NCBI GenBank assembly: GCA_016888885.1
Contig: CP069437.1
Location: 1,302,001 to 1,366,000, forward strand
Source of the DNA: Faucicola sp902506215
GTDB taxonomy: Bacteria; Pseudomonadota; Gammaproteobacteria; Pseudomonadales; Moraxellaceae
DNA length: 64,000 nucleotides
Direction of reading: 5' to 3'
Shown: piece by piece, positions 43,797 through 53,494 of the stretch
Position numbering within the stretch: position 1 is the first letter of the stretch
How the letters are laid out: each line of letters opens with the position of its first letter
Notes under the pieces: generated by a model
Told to the model about the DNA's origin: nothing
Databases searched by the model: none
The model's input: only the letters and a program-made list of their open reading frames with translations
Made by a program: the position numbers and the translations under genes

Positions 43797-45770
43797 ATGA
43801 CTGAAATTAATCAATTAGACCAAACCATTAGCCGCCGTAATGTCATTCGTTTTTTGGCAGGGGTGCCTGCGTTGCCACTTGCCACAGGCTCTGTTGCCAC
43901 CTTATTAACAGGTTGTGATAGTGATAGTGATACTAATACCACAGCAGGTATACTCAATAATACACAAAAAACCATTAAAGCGACTGAATTTGTCGGTATG
44001 GCTGCACCAAATTTATCAAATCCCGCCAATATGGCAACGGTGTATGTCGCTTCAAAGCTAAAAGCAACCTTTGATGACAATACCACGACTGACTATAAGC
44101 TACAGTATCAACCGTTTTTTAAAACAGGGGATAAATTAAAAGACTTAAAGGGTAATGACATCATTGCAGGCGGCTATTTTGATATTAACAATCAGCCCAT
44201 CATGGATAGATCAGTGCTCGCCTCTACGCGCCAGTTTTTCTCTGATTGCCCAGATGGTTCTTCATTATTGACAGTTAAAGGCGCGCGCGTGGCTGGGGTA
44301 ACAGGTAATACCGTATTTGCGGTGGTGCAGTTTGAATATACCAGTAAAGACCAAGCCGGCAGCAATACTTACGGTACATTGCCTTCACCCATTGCGGTAG
44401 TGACACTTGACCAAAACCCACAAACAGGTGAACTCAAAGTCGTCAAATACCACAACGTGGATATGTCAAAAGTGTATGGGTTATGGATTACTTGTGGTGC
44501 ATCCCTCTCACCGTGGAATACGCATTTGTCATCAGAAGAGTATGAACCAGACGCTTTCATGGCTAAAAGCAGCGCCCAATTTAAAGCATTTAGTAAAAAC
44601 TTATACGGTGATGAAACCAAAGCAAACCCATACCATTATGGTCATTTACCAGAAATCGTAGTCAATGCGGATGGGTCTGGTATCGCCAAAAAACATTTCA
44701 ATCTAGGTCGTATCTCTCACGAACTGATTCAAGTGATGCCTGACCAACGTACTGCGTTGATGGGTGATGACTTTACTAACAGTGGTTTATTCATGTTTGT
44801 TGCCGATAAAGCAGCTGACCTGTCTGCAGGTAACCTCTATGTTGCCAAAATCAGCCAAACGTCAGCTAAAGGTGGCCCTGCCGCTGCCAGTGATTTTAGC
44901 ATCAAATGGATGCATCTAGGACATGCGACCAGTGCTGAAATCGAAGCCTTAGCCAATACGGTAGTACCAACCGATATCATGGATGTCAAATACACTGACC
45001 CCAATGATACCTCTTACAAAAAAATCGGCTATGACGGGGCAAGTAACTGGGTAAAACTTGCGCCAAATAGCAAATTACCGGCAGACAAACTCACCCAAGC
45101 GGCTGCATTTTTAGAAACCCACCGCTACGCAGCGCTGCAAGGTGCATCAATGGCGTTTAGCAAAATGGAAGGCACCACGGTCAATATCAAAGATAAAATT
45201 GCCTACTCTGCCATGTCGCGCATTGAAAAATCCATGACCACGGACGAGTACGATGTCAAAGTGGCTCAGTTAAAATCAGGCGCAGTCTACGCCCATGAGC
45301 TTAAAGGCGGTCAGGTTGATAACAATGGTAAAGCGATTAACTCTGAGTGGGTCTCTACCCGTATGTATGTACCTGAAGGCTTAGCAGGGGAAGACATTGC
45401 CAAAGATGCGCTCGGTAATACGTCTAACATTGATAAAATCTCTTGCCCGGACAACCTAAAATTCTCTGAAAAAATGCGTACTTTATTTATCGGTGAAGAC
45501 TCTGGCTACCATGTTAACAACTATCTTTGGGCATACAATGTTGATACCAAAAAATTAGCGCGTATCCTGTCAACACCAGCAGGGGCTGAGTCAACGGGTC
45601 TACACGCGGTCGATGAAGTCAATGGCTATACTTATATCATGTCAAACTTCCAACACCCAGGTGATATGACCTTTGTCCCCGCCGTTGAGACAGCAGTTCG
45701 CCCACTAATTAACCAAAACTTCAAAAATGGCTACAGTGCTGCAGTGGGTTATTTGGCGTTTAAAGCGTAA
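43797..45770 (+). CDS. PhoX-family (DUF839) phosphatase, Tat-exported lipoprotein
   Basis: A 657-residue protein whose N-terminus has a twin-arginine motif (SRRNVIRFLAG, Arg13-Arg14) and a lipobox LLTGC (Cys40), so it is predicted to be folded before export and anchored in a membrane. The body is a DUF839 beta-propeller (HYGHLPEIVVNADG, GEDSGYHVNNYLWAYN, SNFQHPGDMTFVP near the C-terminus). Family members are calcium/iron alkaline phosphatases that release phosphate from organic esters. The upstream Pho box supports that role. It ends in a terminator shared with gshB. Confidence 0.88.
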   Translation: MTEINQLDQTISRRNVIRFLAGVPALPLATGSVATLLTGCDSDSDTNTTAGILNNTQKTIKATEFVGMAAPNLSNPANMATVYVASKLKATFDDNTTTDYKLQYQPFFKTGDKLKDLKGNDIIAGGYFDINNQPIMDRSVLASTRQFFSDCPDGSSLLTVKGARVAGVTGNTVFAVVQFEYTSKDQAGSNTYGTLPSPIAVVTLDQNPQTGELKVVKYHNVDMSKVYGLWITCGASLSPWNTHLSSEEYEPDAFMAKSSAQFKAFSKNLYGDETKANPYHYGHLPEIVVNADGSGIAKKHFNLGRISHELIQVMPDQRTALMGDDFTNSGLFMFVADKAADLSAGNLYVAKISQTSAKGGPAAASDFSIKWMHLGHATSAEIEALANTVVPTDIMDVKYTDPNDTSYKKIGYDGASNWVKLAPNSKLPADKLTQAAAFLETHRYAALQGASMAFSKMEGTTVNIKDKIAYSAMSRIEKSMTTDEYDVKVAQLKSGAVYAHELKGGQVDNNGKAINSEWVSTRMYVPEGLAGEDIAKDALGNTSNIDKISCPDNLKFSEKMRTLFIGEDSGYHVNNYLWAYNVDTKKLARILSTPAGAESTGLHAVDEVNGYTYIMSNFQHPGDMTFVPAVETAVRPLINQNFKNGYSAAVGYLAFKA

Positions 45771-45791
45771 TACCCTGCCAAGCGATGATAT

Positions 45792-45820
45792 AAAAAACCC
45801 AGTCTATGACTGGGTTTTTT
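45792..45820. terminator. Bidirectional terminator between phoX and gshB
   Basis: Perfect 12-bp stem AAAAAACCCAGT (45792-45803) with ACTGGGTTTTTT (45809-45820). Confidence 0.9.
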
Positions 45821-45841
45821 ATTTTGCTTTTGCAATGACAG

Positions 45842-46804
45842 CTAGTGAATTTGCGTTTCAATATGCGATTCAATAAACGCAATAAAATCCTCTGCGATAT
45901 GCGTGCCGCATTGGTCGTCAATCTCACGCACGCAGGTGGGGCTAGTCACGTTAATCTCTGTCACTTTACCACCAATCACATCGAGTCCGACAAAGTACAA
46001 GCCTTTTTGTAGTAGCACAGGCGCCACTTGCTCGGCAACTTGGCGCTCTTGCGCTGACAGTGGCATGGCGACCCCACGACCACCTGCGGCTAGATTACCG
46101 CGCGTTTCGCCTTGGCTTGGGATACGCGCCAAGCAATAATCCACGGGCTTGCCACCGACAATTAAAATGCGTTTGTCGCCGTCCTTGATTTCGGGCAAGT
46201 ATTTTTGCGCCATCACAGGCAAGCTTTCAAGCTGGGTTAGCATCTCAAGGGTTGAGCCGATATTAGGGCTATCGGCGGTCAGACGAAAAATACCCATTCC
46301 CCCCATACCATCAAGCGGTTTGACGATGACATCTTGGTGGGTTTTGATAAAATCACGGATATGCGTTTGTTTGTTGGTCACAATCGTCGGTGTCATCAGC
46401 TCAGGGAATTGCGTCGCAAACAGTTTTTCGTTACAGTCACGTACGCTTTCTGGGTTGTTGACCACCAATACACCTGCTCGCTGAGCGTATTCTAGCAAGT
46501 ACAGGCTATACAAAAACCGCATGTCAAACGGCGGGTCTTTACGCATCAAGATGACGTCAAACGCCGTAGCAGGCTGCGTGGTTTTTTCACCCAGCTCATA
46601 AAAATGCGCAGGGTCTTTAAACGTTTTGAGCGATTGGCTATCAATTTGCAGTGCGCCATTATCGAGCCATAAATCGTGGATTTGGCAATAATGCGCCGTG
46701 TGACCACGATCTGCAATCGCCCACAGCATCGCAAGCGTGGTATCTTTTTTGTAGTTGATGGTGTGGATATCGTCCATGACGATCAGAAAATTCAGTGGTT
46801 TCAT
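45842..46804 (-). CDS. gshB: Glutathione synthetase
   Basis: ATP-grasp enzyme adding glycine to gamma-glutamylcysteine. The 320-residue protein starts LNFLIVMDDIHTINYKKDTT, and has VILMRKDPPFDMRFLY, VVNNPESVRDCNEKLF, DVIVKPLDGMGGMGIF for ATP binding and VTEINVTSPTCVREID near the end. All are diagnostic of GshB. AAGGA lies 7 nt before the ATG. Confidence 0.96.
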   Translation of the reverse strand: MKPLNFLIVMDDIHTINYKKDTTLAMLWAIADRGHTAHYCQIHDLWLDNGALQIDSQSLKTFKDPAHFYELGEKTTQPATAFDVILMRKDPPFDMRFLYSLYLLEYAQRAGVLVVNNPESVRDCNEKLFATQFPELMTPTIVTNKQTHIRDFIKTHQDVIVKPLDGMGGMGIFRLTADSPNIGSTLEMLTQLESLPVMAQKYLPEIKDGDKRILIVGGKPVDYCLARIPSQGETRGNLAAGGRGVAMPLSAQERQVAEQVAPVLLQKGLYFVGLDVIGGKVTEINVTSPTCVREIDDQCGTHIAEDFIAFIESHIETQIH

Positions 46805-46857
46805 TATGATCCTTGTTAGTATGCTTGTTCAATTTTTATCAATTGTTCGTTTTGCTA

Positions 46858-47439
46858 TTAAAACATCGATTCGACCGCATTGCCATTGTTATCGTAGCGC
46901 ATACCGCTGGTCGGTTGTTCATTGGTAAACCAAAAATGGTATTCAGGATTTCCCGCTTGGTTGTAAACAATCGCTTCTTGTACCCCACCCTGACGGAACA
47001 ACACTTTTTGTTTGATACGGCTATCGGACAATCGATACGTCACCCAACCATGATATAAACCGTTAACCAAATCGGTGCGAAGCTGGGTCACAAAGTTTGG
47101 GTAGTACACCACCAAAAATTCATCAAAATAACCGTTTTTCACAAATGTGGTAAATTGCTCGCCTTCTGGCATTACGCCATTATAAGGACCATCGGCAATG
47201 CCTTGTGGCGCAGCTTGTGGTGATTTTGGCGGCAAGATAAGGCTATTTAACGCATCATAAAACGGCTGTTGGTCAGTTGCCACATTGACAATTGCAGGCG
47301 GTTTGCTACCCTCTGCCATCAGTTCATTGATACTACTACAACCTGCAAGCGCAAATAATATTGCCGATAAGGTAAGTGCAGTGCCGACACGCAAAAGGTG
47401 TGCCATAGTAAGTGTGGTGGGCAAGGCTTTTGTCAACAT
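46858..47439 (-). CDS. Predicted lipoprotein, function unknown
   Basis: A 193-residue precursor with a hydrophobic leader and lipobox LAGC (Cys34). The mature part contains PYNGVMPEGEQFTTFVKNGY, VVYYPNFVTQLRTDLVNG and an antiparallel strand-rich end (VLFRQGGVQEAIVYNQAGNP). The ATG at 47439 follows AGAGGA at a good distance, so it is preferred to a TTG at 47454. It lies upstream of gshB on the same strand. I do not recognise the family. Confidence 0.7.
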   Translation of the reverse strand: MLTKALPTTLTMAHLLRVGTALTLSAILFALAGCSSINELMAEGSKPPAIVNVATDQQPFYDALNSLILPPKSPQAAPQGIADGPYNGVMPEGEQFTTFVKNGYFDEFLVVYYPNFVTQLRTDLVNGLYHGWVTYRLSDSRIKQKVLFRQGGVQEAIVYNQAGNPEYHFWFTNEQPTSGMRYDNNGNAVESMF

Positions 47440-47566
47440 AGCCGTCCTCTTCAATGGTTAATTTAAAAACAATCTATCGTTAGCGGGGTTGGGTGATGAC
47501 GTTTATATAACATGATGTAAAAAACTATCTTGTTAAACAATTATCACTCAGGATGATGGCAACCGC

Positions 47567-48304
47567 TTATTGAACGCCGTATTGCTCGCGGTAAGCTTGC
47601 ATTTTGGCAAGTTCCTCCTGCGTGCCATTTTTGGCGACATACTCGGTAATGTCATCCATCGTGACCAAGGCAAGTACCGGTACATTGAGGCTCTGCGCCA
47701 ATTCTTGAATGGCAGATTGTTCGCTTTGACCTTTTTCTTTGCGGTCTAGCGCAACGATAATCCCCGCGACTTTGGCCTCTGATTTTTCTAATAGCGCAAC
47801 GACTTCACGCATCGCCGTACCCGCGGTCATCACATCATCAATCACCCAAACCGATTTGCCTTTGAGATCGGCGCCAACCAGCATACCGCCTTCCCCGTGG
47901 TCTTTGGCTTCTTTGCGATTGTAGCCCCAATCGGCATTGATTTGGTGATTGTTCCACAGTGCTTGCGCAGTCGCCGCCACAAACGGAATACCCTTATATG
48001 CTGCCCCAAAAATCACCAAATCGCTACTTTCGGTAGATTGTAGCTGCTTGGCAAGCGCATCAGCATACCCATTTGCCAACACCGACAATAGCTCACCTGT
48101 TGATAACAAACCTGCGTTAAAAAAATACGGGCTTATACGACCTGATTTTAGGGTAAATTCGCCAAATTTTAATACGTTGTTTTTGAGTGCCACTTCAATA
48201 AAATGCTGAGGAATAAACTGCGGTGCGTGAGCGGTTTGGGTTTGAGCTGATTGGGTTTGAGATGCTTGGGTTTGGGATGCTTGGGCTTGAGATAATTGCG
48301 ACAT
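47567..48304 (-). CDS. pyrE: Orotate phosphoribosyltransferase
   Basis: Converts orotate and PRPP to OMP in pyrimidine synthesis. The core has LKFGEFTLKSGRISPYFFNAG, GAAYKGIPFVAATAQAL, the flexible-loop lysines NRKEAKDHGEGG and the PRPP motif VWVIDDVMTAGTAMRE. The 245-residue protein is about 30 residues longer than usual. The extra N-terminus is a Gln/Ser/Thr/Ala low-complexity tract (QASQTQ-type units) encoded by four 15-bp repeats at 48236-48295. The ATG at 48304 has GGAG 7 nt upstream. Confidence 0.94.
   Translation of the reverse strand: MSQLSQAQASQTQASQTQSAQTQTAHAPQFIPQHFIEVALKNNVLKFGEFTLKSGRISPYFFNAGLLSTGELLSVLANGYADALAKQLQSTESSDLVIFGAAYKGIPFVAATAQALWNNHQINADWGYNRKEAKDHGEGGMLVGADLKGKSVWVIDDVMTAGTAMREVVALLEKSEAKVAGIIVALDRKEKGQSEQSAIQELAQSLNVPVLALVTMDDITEYVAKNGTQEELAKMQAYREQYGVQ
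48236..48295. repeat. Four 15-bp tandem repeats in the pyrE N-terminus
   Basis: Units TTGGGTTTGAGCTGA (48236) and related copies at 48251, 48266 and 48281, in frame, encoding (A/S)QTQ(A/S)-type pentapeptides on the minus strand. Confidence 0.9.
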
Positions 48305-48340
48305 ACGCGACTCCAAAAAAGAACAAGTTAAAAAATACTA

Positions 48341-49273
48341 TTAGCCGCCTGTGATGGGGTTTTGCGAGCTAATGGTGACAGTACGTTTGCTGATGGCTGT
48401 TTGCTTACCCACTTGCCAATCCATGGCAATGGCAGCAAGCTCAACATGCTTGGGTTCGATATATAAATCGTTATGCCGGGTCAAAAAATGCAATTGGGTG
48501 CGATGCGCCTCGATGTATTGATTGATAGCATCAGCCAAGTCTTGCAAGGTGATTTGGGGGTTGAGTGATTTGCGCGATTTGCATTGGCATAGCAAAAACA
48601 CACAAAGCATAATATGGTACATTTGTCCCATCAGATACAGTTTGGTTTCGATATTGAGTAGCGCTTGGTTATAGGTGGCGTCAGACTGTGCGCTGGGGGC
48701 ATCGTTAGCTTGATGTGCGCAGGAATTTTGCAATGTCTGCTGTGACAAGGATGTTGTAAGCATATCCATACTCGCTAAATGTGGGTATTGACCAATAACC
48801 TCTTTCATCAGTGAAATACTGCTGTCATTGACGAGCCTTGGCAACAAAGATAGCGGTAAATGCAACGACGGGTGTTTACTTTGGCTGTTATTTGCCTGCT
48901 GTTGCTGCTGCTGGATAAAGTGCCGCATCTCAATGGTTTGCTCAGATAGTAACTGCTCTAACATCTCAGGTTGATGACTTTGCGGATTTTTTTTAGCGAT
49001 TTTTGTTGTGTTATCCCTCATTGGGTAGGGCTTGGCAACGCCTTTTATACTAGCGGTGAGGTTGTTGGTATCCGCCACTGGCAATGAAAGCGGTTTTTGC
49101 ATATAAATGTCAATTGTATGACGCGCGGGTATGACGCGCTTATCAATCGGGCGACAAGGATCGGGCAGAGCCAATCTTTCTGCCTCAGTCATCACATTGG
49201 GATGGCGTAGCTGGTCTCTGTCTTTAACAACTTGGTTTTTTGCGGCTTGGCGCTCGGTGTTGGAATACGTCAT
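48341..49273 (-). CDS. Uncharacterised Gln-rich protein
   Basis: A 310-residue protein with no signal peptide or clear membrane anchor. The N-terminal part has ALPDPCRPIDKRVIPARHTI. The middle is a helical Gln-rich region (QQQQQANNSQ). The last part is helical with several cysteines (MLCVFLLCQCKSRK) and ends in a strand-rich tail. The start could be ATG 49273 or GTG 49282. No ribosome binding site decides between them. I do not recognise the family. It is upstream of pyrE, possibly in one unit. Confidence 0.6.
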   Translation of the reverse strand: MTYSNTERQAAKNQVVKDRDQLRHPNVMTEAERLALPDPCRPIDKRVIPARHTIDIYMQKPLSLPVADTNNLTASIKGVAKPYPMRDNTTKIAKKNPQSHQPEMLEQLLSEQTIEMRHFIQQQQQQANNSQSKHPSLHLPLSLLPRLVNDSSISLMKEVIGQYPHLASMDMLTTSLSQQTLQNSCAHQANDAPSAQSDATYNQALLNIETKLYLMGQMYHIMLCVFLLCQCKSRKSLNPQITLQDLADAINQYIEAHRTQLHFLTRHNDLYIEPKHVELAAIAMDWQVGKQTAISKRTVTISSQNPITGG

Positions 49274-49343
49274 GGCATACACGGCTATAAAATCACTGAT
49301 AGGTAAATGCTGAAAAATTTTTGTTGAACCCCACCACCCATCA

Positions 49344-50255
49344 CTAATCGCTTAAACTCGACAAAATATGCTGATAGCCTGACTGCCAATCTGGGTAGTT
49401 GAGCCAAGTAGCTGGCAAGTTAGTGATAATGCGTTTGCCCGTTGTTGGCTCCATACAGGGCAGCGATAAGTTCAAGCCCTGTGCAGTCGCCAAATAGTTT
49501 AGCACAGTATAGAGCGGGACTGGCGCGTTATCTGTCGCCAAGTAAACTGGCACGGTTTCATCCGCATTGATAACCTTGACAATGATACTCACTAAGTCTG
49601 TATCTATAATACGATTAGTCCATGTGTTACTCGGATAATCGCTGGCTGTATTTGCTGACTGCGCTGCTAACTTTTTTGCCATAGTCAGTAAACGCAGCCG
49701 TGACTGCCCATAAATCCCACTTGGGCGAATGATAACGCTCTTATCTTTAAAGTGCTGCTGCAATAACTGCTCAGTCTGCAAAATCACTTGAGACGTTGCG
49801 CTCGCTGGCGCTGACACAGGGGTAGTGATATCAATGACTTCGCCCGCGTTTTGGCCATAAACGCCTGTCGAAGAAATAAATACCACACGCTTGAGGTTTG
49901 GCAGATGGTCACCCAATCGCACCACATGCTCGGCAATCGCATAATAACTGTCACGGTAACCTTGTAGCGATAGGGTATCTGGACTGACAATAATGCAGAT
50001 TTGGCTAATTTGGCTTGACCATTGACTTAGCTGCGCAATGGCTAACGCGCGCGCGTCACTGGTAACAAAATGTAGATTTTCCTGATATAGATGGTCATTA
50101 TCGGGCGGTAGCTTGGCTGTTATGGCGTCACAGAAAGCCAAATCTGTAGGCTTGGAGCGGCTGACACCAATCACGCAATGCCCCTGCGCCGCTAATTGCT
50201 TAGCAACAGGTAAACCAATTTTGCCCAGTCCAATCATTAAAATGGTTTGCATCAT
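49344..50255 (-). CDS. NAD-dependent epimerase/dehydratase-like (extended SDR) protein
   Basis: A 303-residue protein with an N-terminal Rossmann glycine motif (MIGLGKIGLPVAKQLAAQG), the SDR strand ending VFISSTGVYGQNAGEVID (serine and the tyrosine of an SxxxxY-like site), and IIRPSGIYGQSRLRLL. This pattern is found in YeeZ-type atypical SDRs. The canonical YxxxK lysine is not evident, so catalysis is doubtful and the substrate unknown. The ATG at 50255 was chosen for the AGG about 8 nt upstream. The frame extends to 50279. Confidence 0.75.
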   Translation of the reverse strand: MMQTILMIGLGKIGLPVAKQLAAQGHCVIGVSRSKPTDLAFCDAITAKLPPDNDHLYQENLHFVTSDARALAIAQLSQWSSQISQICIIVSPDTLSLQGYRDSYYAIAEHVVRLGDHLPNLKRVVFISSTGVYGQNAGEVIDITTPVSAPASATSQVILQTEQLLQQHFKDKSVIIRPSGIYGQSRLRLLTMAKKLAAQSANTASDYPSNTWTNRIIDTDLVSIIVKVINADETVPVYLATDNAPVPLYTVLNYLATAQGLNLSLPCMEPTTGKRIITNLPATWLNYPDWQSGYQHILSSLSD

Positions 50256-50320
50256 GCTATGACCTATCGCGAATGGCATTAAAAAGCTGACTATTTTTGA
50301 TCGATGTATTTTTAACCGAG

Positions 50321-51214
50321 TTATTGTTGAAAACGCATCGACAAATCAATGGCTTTGATATGCTTCGTCAACGCACCCATCGAGATAAAATCCACCCCTG
50401 TTTCTGCCACTTGGCGTAGATGGGTAAGGCTAATATCGCCTGAAGCTTCAAGCTGGCAAGGCTTACCAAGACTAGCAACCAGCTCGACCGCTTTTTGGGT
50501 ATCTTCAATGGTAAAATTATCGAGCATCACGATATCAGCATTGGCAGCGATGGCTTGATGCAACTCATCAAAATTTTCTACTTCAACTTCCACTGGCTTA
50601 TTGGCAATCTGACGCGCCTGACTGACTGCTTGGGCGATACCGCCACACGCCATGATGTGGTTTTCTTTTATCAAAAAGGCATCGTATAGCCCGATACGAT
50701 GATTATTGCCGCCGCCGCACAGCATGGCGTATTTTTGCGCATGGCGCAGCATTGGGAGGGTTTTACGCGTATCTAACAATTTGGTCGGTAGTTCTGCGAT
50801 GACCGCCACATGGTTGGCAACCACAGTGGCAGTGGATGATAAAGTCTGTAAAAAATTGAGCGCGGTACGTTCACCCGTCAGTAGCGCACGGGTGTTACCG
50901 ATGAGCGTCACCAAAACTTGATTGGCTGCCACAGCGTCACCGTCTTTGACTGCCCAATCAAGCTGCATGTTGGGGTCAAGCTGGCGAAATACTTCATCCA
51001 CCCATGCCTTGCCCGCGACCACCATCGGTTCACGACAAATAATGGTTGCCGTATCGCACTGTGTGTCAGGTATTAACTGCGCGTTAATATCCCCAGTGGC
51101 GATGTCTTCTTGCAGCGCAAGTGCGACTTGTTTGGCGATTTCAATACGTAGTAGTGAGCTGATTTGGGGCGTGGTGGCCGAGGTGTCACTAATGGTTTGG
51201 CTAGCAGCAGACAT
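50321..51214 (-). CDS. nadC: Quinolinate phosphoribosyltransferase
   Basis: Makes nicotinate mononucleotide from quinolinate and PRPP, following NadA and NadB. The 297-residue protein has EDIATGDINAQLI, LLTGERTALNFLQTLSSTAT, LLDTRKTLPMLRHAQKYAMLCGG-type active-site residues, HRIGLYDAFLIKENH, and LEASGDISL near the end. AAGGGA lies 8 nt before the ATG. Confidence 0.95.
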   Translation of the reverse strand: MSAASQTISDTSATTPQISSLLRIEIAKQVALALQEDIATGDINAQLIPDTQCDTATIICREPMVVAGKAWVDEVFRQLDPNMQLDWAVKDGDAVAANQVLVTLIGNTRALLTGERTALNFLQTLSSTATVVANHVAVIAELPTKLLDTRKTLPMLRHAQKYAMLCGGGNNHRIGLYDAFLIKENHIMACGGIAQAVSQARQIANKPVEVEVENFDELHQAIAANADIVMLDNFTIEDTQKAVELVASLGKPCQLEASGDISLTHLRQVAETGVDFISMGALTKHIKAIDLSMRFQQ

Positions 51215-51276
51215 GCAAATAATCCCTTATTGTCGATGGGGTATTTTCGATGAGGTATGTTCGATTGTATTATCGC

Positions 51277-52947
51277 CTATTCTTTGGGGGGTTGGGTAGT
51301 AGTTTGTTGATATAAACGCAGCGCAATCAACGCCAAAGCGGCTACAATCGCGGCGAGTACGCCCCATAGTGCCCATGTTTTGTAGCGCTCAAACGACGCG
51401 TTGGGATTGTTCAATGCCTCGATATTTTGCATTTGTCCTTCAACGGTATTGCCAAGGCGGGTAAGTTGTTGGTCCGATAGCGTGATATTGGGTTGTTGTA
51501 ATACGCGCGGCTCGTTGATTACCAGTCGATAAGGCGCTGTGCCTTGCGCCAAAAAATACATCTCATACATGGGCGTTAACAGATTGACCGGCAAATCATC
51601 TTGCTGCATTTGACCGTCCAAATGCAGCGACTTGGTCAATGTCGGTTGCCAACTGACCGTGGTATGGTTTTTATCAATTTGTGAATTGGCTAAAGTTTTA
51701 TCATTACTTACATTGGCGGTTTTATTGATTTTAGCCAATTGATTGGCTTCTTGTTCGGGTACGCTGATGCGCACTTGCCACAGCTGATTTTCGGGGACAA
51801 AAAAACTCACCCCTGTGGTCAACATGGGCTGAGCAAGGCTAAGCCGCCATTGGTTGGCGTCCTCTTTGGTTTTTGAAAAACTGGCGCGGGTCAAGAAGAA
51901 ACTTGGCTCACTCACCCTGCGATTTAAGCTGGCTGCCTCAAGATTGACAGGCTGATTTGCCACCACTTGCCAATACCGATAATTGGCTTGCTGCGGCTCG
52001 ATGGCAATCGCATGGCCTGTCGCTATCGGCTGATTGCTGCCGTCAGTTTGCGGCGCTACCATTTGGCTGTATTGGGTAGGTTGACCACGTTGAGTAGGGT
52101 CAAAGGGGCTGACCACGGTTTGGCTGACCATCTGCCAGCTTTGCAAGTCATCACTGCCATAAATTTGCAGTTGCAGTGGGCGCTTGCTGGGCTGGGCTGC
52201 ATTTACAGGTAAAAATTTTAGCCAAAGATTGACCGCTTGCTCGGTTGATAAAGTAGGTTCGGTTTTGGCAAAGTTGGGATTGGTTAACCACCAAGTTCTG
52301 ACTGGACTATTGGTAACGGCGGCGACTGGGTTTGAAGGTAAATTACTAAAGTCAATGTTAATCGATTGTTGGTTGTCTGGGTTATTAAGCTGTACGTTCA
52401 ACGCATGGCGTAATTTTTCCACCGCATTGGGGTTATCCGTCTCCACGCTAACTACTTGCAATACTTGATTGACAGATGATTGTTTACTGACCGGGCGAAT
52501 CGCCATCGGCATAATATGACCTTTAGCATCAATCAAGCGGTAATTTTGTTTATCACTAATAGTTGCCCCATTTTGCTGCATGATTAAAGCCAACAAACTG
52601 GGCGTTAACGACGAAAATTTTACCAGTTGGGCGCTGTTGGGGTTATCCTGTAGGTCTTCGACCGGTAAATCAATGTCGATTACAAAGCTATTTTGCAATG
52701 CCTCAAAGCCATAGCTAATACTGTCAGTGTCATGCTCTTGCTCTGAGTTGTCAACGATGGCGGGCGCTACCATGGTCGTAGTGGTTTTTTGCGAGGCAAC
52801 AGTGACGGATGCCGTTTGCGTGGGGTTTTGGGCATCTGCTTGCGTGTAAATGATAGCTACTAACAATAGCGGCGAAACTAAAGTTGCCGATAAAATACAG
52901 GCGCGGTGTTTGGCTAATCTTACGTGACAGTGCTTATTTTTTTTCAT
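51277..52947 (-). CDS. DUF3999 family membrane protein
   Basis: A 556-residue protein with an N-terminal signal or anchor (residues about 17-38), a large periplasmic, beta-rich region (LQIYGSDDLQSWQMVSQTVV resembles a discoidin-like segment), and a C-terminal transmembrane helix (LWGVLAAIVAALALIALRLY) with a short tail. Length, topology and pairing with a DUF2339 gene upstream match DUF3999. Function is unknown. An envelope or polysaccharide role is only a guess. Confidence 0.7.
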   Translation of the reverse strand: MKKNKHCHVRLAKHRACILSATLVSPLLLVAIIYTQADAQNPTQTASVTVASQKTTTTMVAPAIVDNSEQEHDTDSISYGFEALQNSFVIDIDLPVEDLQDNPNSAQLVKFSSLTPSLLALIMQQNGATISDKQNYRLIDAKGHIMPMAIRPVSKQSSVNQVLQVVSVETDNPNAVEKLRHALNVQLNNPDNQQSINIDFSNLPSNPVAAVTNSPVRTWWLTNPNFAKTEPTLSTEQAVNLWLKFLPVNAAQPSKRPLQLQIYGSDDLQSWQMVSQTVVSPFDPTQRGQPTQYSQMVAPQTDGSNQPIATGHAIAIEPQQANYRYWQVVANQPVNLEAASLNRRVSEPSFFLTRASFSKTKEDANQWRLSLAQPMLTTGVSFFVPENQLWQVRISVPEQEANQLAKINKTANVSNDKTLANSQIDKNHTTVSWQPTLTKSLHLDGQMQQDDLPVNLLTPMYEMYFLAQGTAPYRLVINEPRVLQQPNITLSDQQLTRLGNTVEGQMQNIEALNNPNASFERYKTWALWGVLAAIVAALALIALRLYQQTTTQPPKE

Positions 52948-53494
52948 TTTTACTTCATTGTTAATTCATAGTTACTATAGAATTCATAGCTCCTATATAA
53001 TAGCTACTATATAATTGATATGGCTTTACAAGCTAACCGATTGCGATGGACATTGACAAAAACTCAGACCAATTAGACCAAACCAAAAAGCCGCATAGCC
53101 CGTGTTTGGGCTATCGACATAAAGCCGTCAGTCATAGTTAATCTAAATAATTTGAAAACCCTAACATCACATGGTTAGCATCAGTAGGCAGTATCAACCT
53201 TAATTTGTTATGTTAGAAAAATAATAAATAGCATTCTAACTCATTGATAGTAATTAGATTTATAATTTGGTTGACATAAAGCTTTGCCCTATAAGGATAT
53301 TAACAATACCCACTCAAAACTTCTATACCGTGCTACAAACCACTAACAAGAGAGCCGATATTTTGGATAAATTCTAGCCAGATGTTACAATTTAAAGACA
53401 ATTAGGCAGCAAGTCTTTGTGCATTTAGCTAAGCCCGCCTGCCGTAAATACGAAAAATAACCCACGTTATTTACGATTTTTAGCAGGGAGTCAC
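52948..53494. other. Gene-free region between the DUF3999 and DUF2339 genes
   Basis: A stretch of 547 AT-rich bp between two genes that often sit close together. It contains a perfect 7-bp-stem hairpin ATAGCCC/GGGCTAT (53094-53113) and an inverted repeat CGTAAATA (53443-53450)/TATTTACG (53468-53475) just beyond the DUF2339 stop, probably a terminator. It also contains a run of TATA-rich imperfect repeats next to the DUF3999 start (52970-53020). No gene is evident. Confidence 0.55.
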
